A stretch of 64,000 bases of DNA from Leucaena leucocephala. Its lineage: Eukaryota; Streptophyta; Magnoliopsida; Fabales; Fabaceae. The stretch's first letter is position 1; the number at the start of each line of letters is the position of its first letter. Shown piece by piece: positions 60,251 through 64,000 of the stretch. Below the pieces are notes generated by a model, which was given only the letters and a program-made list of their open reading frames with translations, was not told the origin of the DNA and searched no databases. Location: positions 5,824,861 through 5,888,860 of the forward strand of contig CM073534.1 of the NCBI GenBank assembly GCA_037074615.1. The letters are read 5' to 3'. The position numbers were made by a program, and so were the translations under genes.

Positions 60251-60311
60251 CGACACACCTTGGGACTTTGGTTTATTTGACGTAGCCATAAAACACATAA
60301 ATTTTCACAAC

Positions 60312-60323
60312 AATCCCCCACAT
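60312..60323 (-). other. Polypurine tract and LTR start of copia 3
   Basis: On the - strand ATGTGGGGGAT is followed directly by TGTTGTGAAAATTTATGTG, the usual polypurine tract and LTR start of Tork-like copia elements. The LTR runs leftwards for a short distance before viral sequence. Confidence 0.6.
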
Positions 60324-60475
60324 GTGTCAAGAAACTCTCTGAGTTACACACATGGATATAATCATTGTATCTAGTGATCCTATGGACTATAAACCAGACC
60401 TAAACCGGTAATACTTGGCACACAAAGATGCCAGTGTGTGTAACTCAGAGAGTTTCTTGACACATGTGGGGGATT
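60313..60475. repeat. Perfect 40-bp inverted repeat with 84-bp loop
   Basis: Arms are 60312-60351 and 60436-60475, matching at all 40 positions; the inner ends read GAGTTACACAC and GTGTGTAACTC and the outer ends AATCCCCCACATG and CATGTGGGGGATT. The loop is 60352-60435. The left arm contains the copia 3 polypurine tract. The origin of the second arm is unexplained. Confidence 0.95.
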
Positions 60476-60819
60476 AATAGGCACATTATACCCCCACATC
60501 TCTACTATTTATTGAAGGGTTTTGTGCGTTAGGCGGCCATGGGCACGTCCTAATGTTTAACACTCAACCCTTAATATGTAATCTAGCACTTTCTCATACA
60601 CCATAGGAAATGACAAGTAATAATATTTTAGTGCTATCAAAACAAACAAGTGACTTGTTCTTACCTATTAAACCTTCTTCATGGGATCACCAATCACAAA
60701 GGTTGGGTTGCCGTCATGTGGTAATCAAATTGGCTTTAGTCTTATTCCCCTCAATGTATCAACAATTTATTTTCTCCCTAGGGGATTTGTTAACGAATCC
60801 ACTAAGTTTACTTCTGACT
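60476..60819 (-). other. Copia 3 tail and 3' non-coding region
   Basis: On the - strand the end of RNase H continues in decayed form (a V-N-L-V-D-S-L-T-N-P-L-like segment at about 60815-60770) and then passes into non-coding sequence up to the polypurine tract. No other feature was seen. Confidence 0.55.
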
Positions 60820-62140
60820 TTACATAAGTAGTTTACTTCTTCTAACGAATCCATCTTTGAGCAGCTGCTTTATAATATTGTGTCTCAATCGAATATGCCT
60901 ATTTTTACCATTGAAGGTTTTATTTTTAGTCGTAGCTATTGTAGATTGATTATCATAGTGTAAAGATATTGATGGTGTGGGCTTGTCACCCAATGGAATA
61001 CTTGCTAAGAAGTTTTTCAACCACTCAGCCTCAGTGCCAGCCAATTCCATAGCAATAAATTCATAATTCCTTGAGGATTTGGTTAGAATTGTTTGCTTGG
61101 ATGATTTCCATGTGACTACACCACCACTAAGAATAAACACATAACCACTAGTACATTTGACCCTTCTGAATCTGAGATACAATTTACATCACTATATCAT
61201 TCTAATACAGTGGGAAATTGACTATAATGTATACCATAATTCATGGTGCCTTTAAGGTATCTTAATAACCTTATTAGTGCATCACAATGTTCACTGCTTA
61301 GACAGGGTGTATATCTACTCAATCTACACACATTATATGCTTTGTCAGGTCTAGTATAATTCTTTAAATGCAATAAACTTCCAATGATATGTGCATATTT
61401 ATATTGAGCCACTGGATCTCTTATGTTTTTCTTCAAGTGCACACTTGAATCATAAGGAGTACTCGACAAAGATTCATCATATTGTTCAAACTTTCTCAAC
61501 ATAATGTTCTTAAGAAAGTAAGATACATTTTTCATTTCATATGATTTGAACAAACAAGATTAACTTTGCTTCACCCAAATCTTTCATATCAAAATTTGAA
61601 GCAAGAAAACCTTTTGTTTCAAGCATAACATTCATACTAGTACTAAAAATAAGCATATCATCCACATATAGGCATATAATTACAAAATCACTATTCAACA
61701 TTTTGTATGGACTCATCTTTCTACTTCCATAATAGAGAAACTATCACTTGTTAGAACTTGATCTAACTTTGTATGCCATTGTTTAGGTGCTTGTTTTAAA
61801 CCATATAAGGATTTTATTAAATTACAAACTTTATTTTATAGCTCAAGAACAATGCACCCTTTAGGTTGTATCGTATAAATCTCCCCTTCTAAATCACCAT
61901 TCAAAAATACGGTTTTAACATCTATTGGTGAATATAAAGCTTATGAATTGAAGCTAATGCAATAAGGATTCTTATAGAAGAAATCCTTATCACGGGAGAA
62001 AAGGTATCAAAATAATCAATATTTTCCTTTTGAGTATAACCGTTGGCCACTAGTCTAACTTTGAATTTATCTATAGACCCATCAGAAAATTTGTTTTCTA
62101 AGAATCCATCACATCTAATAGGTTTTGCTCCTGGAGGTAA
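60820..62140 (-). pseudogene. Copia 3 reverse transcriptase and RNase H
   Basis: The - strand shows CLYVDDMLIF with YVDD intact at 61657-61668. Upstream in the same sense is DVKTVFLNGDLEGEIY-like text (about 61930-61880) and LIKSLYGLKQAPKQWHTKL (about 61820-61765). Downstream: YKYAHIIGSLLHLKNYTRPDK and LRYLKGTMNYGIHYS (61553-61197), then RNase H with TSGYVFILSGGVVTWKSSKQ and EFIAMELAGTEAEWL (61182-60820). Frames shift between pieces. Confidence 0.85.
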
Positions 62141-62319
62141 GTCTACCCAAACTCATGTTTTATTTTTATTTAAAGAATCAATATCTAATTTAATAGCTTG
62201 TTTTCAATACTTTGCATCTGGAGAAGAAATAGCTTCATAAAAATCTTTGGGTTTACCTTCAACTAAATAAGTGAAAAAATATCTCCAAAATAAGTTTCTT
62301 TCTTTTGCCTTTTACTTCT

Positions 62320-63340
62320 TCATAAACTCTCACCCAAAGCTTCATTTGAAAATTGTTTAGAAGAAGAAGAAGGTTTTTCAATTCCTTTTGGAATATGCTC
62401 AACTTTCAAAGGAAGTACATTTTCAAAAAATTCTACATCTTTAGTTTCAATGATAATATTTTTATCCAAAACATCACAAACCAGAAAGCAGTAAGCAACA
62501 CTTTGTTGACCATAACCAATAAACATGCAATCAAAAGTTTTAGAACCAATTTTTTTTCTTTTTAGAATCAGGTAATAAAACTTTTATAAGACACCCCCAC
62601 ACTCAAATATTTCATATTTGGTTTAAATTCTTTACATAATTCATAAGGGCTCCATTTTGTTTTCTTATGGGGTAATCTATTTTGTAAACAAAATAGTTAA
62701 TATAGCTTTACTCCACAAATTATCAAGTGGCCCATAACTCACAAATAAGGCATTGATCATTTCTTTTAAAGTTCTATTTGTCCTTTAAGATACACCATTT
62801 GACTCAGGAGAATAAGGAGGAGTTACTTCATGGATTATGACTTCTTTTTCCCAAAGATCATTAGATAAAAAATATTCCCCTCCTCTAGATGGTCTAATTC
62901 TTTTTATCTTTCTAGTTAATTGATTTTCTACCTCATCCTTGTATACAACAAACTTATCATAAGCCTCATCTTTATTTCTCAATAAATACACCTTAGTATA
63001 TCTAGAGAAATAATCAATAAAAGTAATATAATATCTTTTACCACCTCTGGTTTATGTTTATTTTAGATATCCTAAATCTATGTGGATCAAAGATAATAAC
63101 TAAATTTCTCTTTGTATAGATAAGTGTGTTCCTTTAGTCAATTTAGTTTCTACACAAATCTCACATTTACTTAGCATATCATTTTTAACTCCAAAACCTA
63201 ACTCAAGATTTTGTAATCTCTTCATATAAGACTTATTAGTTTGACCTAATCTAGCATGTCAAACATCAAAAGACTCAATCAAGTAAGTAGAAGAAGATGC
63301 ATTATTACTATTCTCATCAATACTTAGTACAAACAGTCCC
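62320..63340 (-). pseudogene. Copia 3 integrase
   Basis: The piece 62991-62785 reads KFVVYKDEVENQLTRKIKRI, then RPSRGGEYFLSNDL and TPPYSPESNGVS, the D-x-G-G-E-Y and P-x-x-P-x-x-N-G blocks of the copia integrase core; the first is altered to SRGGEY. To the right (63250-63120) the zinc region is decayed but shows a C-E-I-C-type cluster. A tail piece at 62526-62320 has FIGYGQQSVAYCFLV, the copia Y-x-x-x-S-K-x-Y-R region. Confidence 0.8.
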
Positions 63341-64000
63341 TAATTATAATAACCCTTCTCAATCAGAACATTATTTTTAGTCATAATAATCTTGTCATAT
63401 ATGAATGACACTTTAAATTCCCAATATAGCCACAGAAATAAAATTTTCTCTGGCTTCAAGCACGTACAAGACATCTTGCAGTAATAAGTTTTCTTTGATG
63501 TGAGTTTCAGAACAACTTTTCCTTTTCTATGAACTTTTGAAAATTGGGAATTAGTAAGATACATGTGGTCTTCTCCTTCTATAAAGGAGGAATACAATTC
63601 TTTGTTTGCACATATGTGCCTGGAAGCCCAGAGTCTACCGCCCATTTTTTCACATAATAAATAAGAAAGGCTTGAGAAATCATTGCAGTGATAACCTCAT
63701 TATCACTACTATCATCTCCTTCAACTAAACATTTGGCTTAGGAGGATTGTCATTTCTTGTCTCTTTAGCCCTCTTCCTGCATTCATATGCATGATAACCT
63801 AGTTTGCTACAAACAAAACATTTGCCTTTCTTCTTGAACTTGGGGTCATCATTCTTGGGTTTGTAATTAGACTAATTATTCTTGTTTTTCTTGTTATTGT
63901 GTTTAGAGTCGTGCCTCTTGTTGCCCGAGTTTATTTCTACCAAGTTTGCCTTAGTAGTAATCTCTTTCTCCTTTACTGCTTGAATCGTTCTCCGGTTGGT
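63340..64000 (-). pseudogene. Copia 3 protease and gag zinc knuckle
   Basis: The piece 63645-63340 reads LWASRHICANKELYSSF, corresponding to the protease active-site region W-V-D-S-G-A-S-R-H-I in active relatives; the catalytic aspartate is not present here. It continues with YLTNSQFSKVHRKGKVVLKL. Further right, KGKCFVCSKLGYHAYECRKR (63820-63762) is the CCHC knuckle of gag, followed by a lysine- and asparagine-rich segment reaching the window end. Confidence 0.8.

Larger units (their letters stand above)
53900..60290 (-). mobile_element. Endogenous pararetrovirus (Caulimoviridae), decayed
   Basis: A - strand block with a caulimovirid layout: a lysine- and glutamate-rich N-terminal region, candidate movement/coat segments, protease end, reverse transcriptase and RNase H, then a second reading frame, then an intergenic region with a TATA-like box and a tRNA-Met-type primer site. 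There is no integrase, which separates it from gypsy elements. The reverse transcriptase has the caulimovirid wording Y-E-W-N-V-L-P-x-x-L-K, followed by a P-S-I-F-Q block. It is an old copy: many stops, frameshifts and altered catalytic residues. It covers roughly one genome length starting near the N-terminus of the large frame. Genus (petu- or florendovirus-like?) is not settled. Confidence 0.75.
60290..64000 (-). mobile_element. Copia retrotransposon 3 (Tork-like), 5' part outside window
   Basis: Read right to left: gag zinc knuckle (63825-63755), protease region, integrase, reverse transcriptase, RNase H, then a long 3' tail with a polypurine tract and the start of a 3' LTR at about 60312. 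Protein blocks (SRHICANKELYSSF, KLTSKKT, LRRYLKGTMNYG-like) are of the Tork/Tnt1 kind as I know them. The 3' LTR is cut or obscured by the pararetrovirus within about 50 bp. Stops and shifts are common. Confidence 0.8.

Noticed and set aside
60285..60310. Start codon of the viral large frame at about 60287 (minus)
   Set aside because: The ATG lies within the presumed copia 3 LTR start, and the frame breaks within about 20 codons, so it cannot be assigned to the virus.
60312..60475. CRISPR unit or bacterial terminator
   Set aside because: Only one inverted repeat, in a plant retroelement context; no repeat-spacer pattern anywhere in the window.
1..64000. tRNA, rRNA and snRNA genes
   Set aside because: The tRNA-like words found (TATCAGAGC and its complement) are retroelement primer sites; no cloverleaf or rRNA sequence was recognised.

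Overview
The window looks like a gene-poor, AT-rich stretch of a flowering-plant nuclear genome. I infer this from plant-type Ty3/gypsy (Athila-like and chromovirus/Tekay-like) and Ty1/copia elements, a plant CACTA transposon, RTE and L1 LINEs, a Stowaway-like MITE and an integrated plant pararetrovirus. I cannot name the species. No intact protein-coding host gene is visible: every recognisable long coding stretch belongs to a transposable element or viral insert and is broken by stops, frameshifts or insertions.

Layout. (1) 1-11856: + strand Athila-like element (gag, protease, integrase tail, 3' untranslated region, LTR at 10411-11856). Its gag-protease region is split by a - strand solo LTR (1295-7309), which is itself split by a + strand solo LTR (2449-5844). 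(2) 11857-13540: a 94-bp tandem repeat, then unassigned AT-rich DNA. (3) About 13545-25400: a CACTA transposon with an ORF1-like gene, a decayed TNP2 transposase gene and three arrays of short palindromic repeats. It is interrupted by an RTE LINE (about 15985-17784) and by an LTR element (22240-24315) with a perfect GGTGG target-site duplication. (4) About 25535-35137: a + strand Tekay-like gag-pol, split by a solo LTR (26516-29725, perfect AGTTG duplication) and cut off inside integrase by a - strand LTR of the same family.

(5) 35138-51830: an L1 LINE invaded by two - strand copia elements. The first survives as gag, leader, PBS and 5' LTR (35138 to about 37920). The second is nearly full length (38879-51011, CAACT/CAACC duplication) and itself holds two solo LTRs and an LTR fragment. 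(6) 51830-53900: AT-rich DNA with a Stowaway-like MITE (53130-53362) and a promoter-like - strand leader. (7) About 53900-60290: a decayed endogenous caulimovirid on the - strand, ending beside the 3' LTR/PPT of a third copia element (- strand, about 60290-64000, running off the window), where a perfect 40-bp inverted repeat sits.

The parts do not form a working pathway. They record successive insertions, and the hosts of each nest can be read across the insertions because target-site duplications and coding continuity are preserved. One roughly 3-kb LTR family (ends TGTCATATCC / GGATGTGACA) accounts for seven copies or fragments in the first 50 kb. The least ordinary items are the pararetrovirus with its PBS- and TATA-like sites, the CACTA element with a TATA box after each of its repeat arrays, the hairpin series in the 22240-24315 element and the 40-bp inverted repeat.
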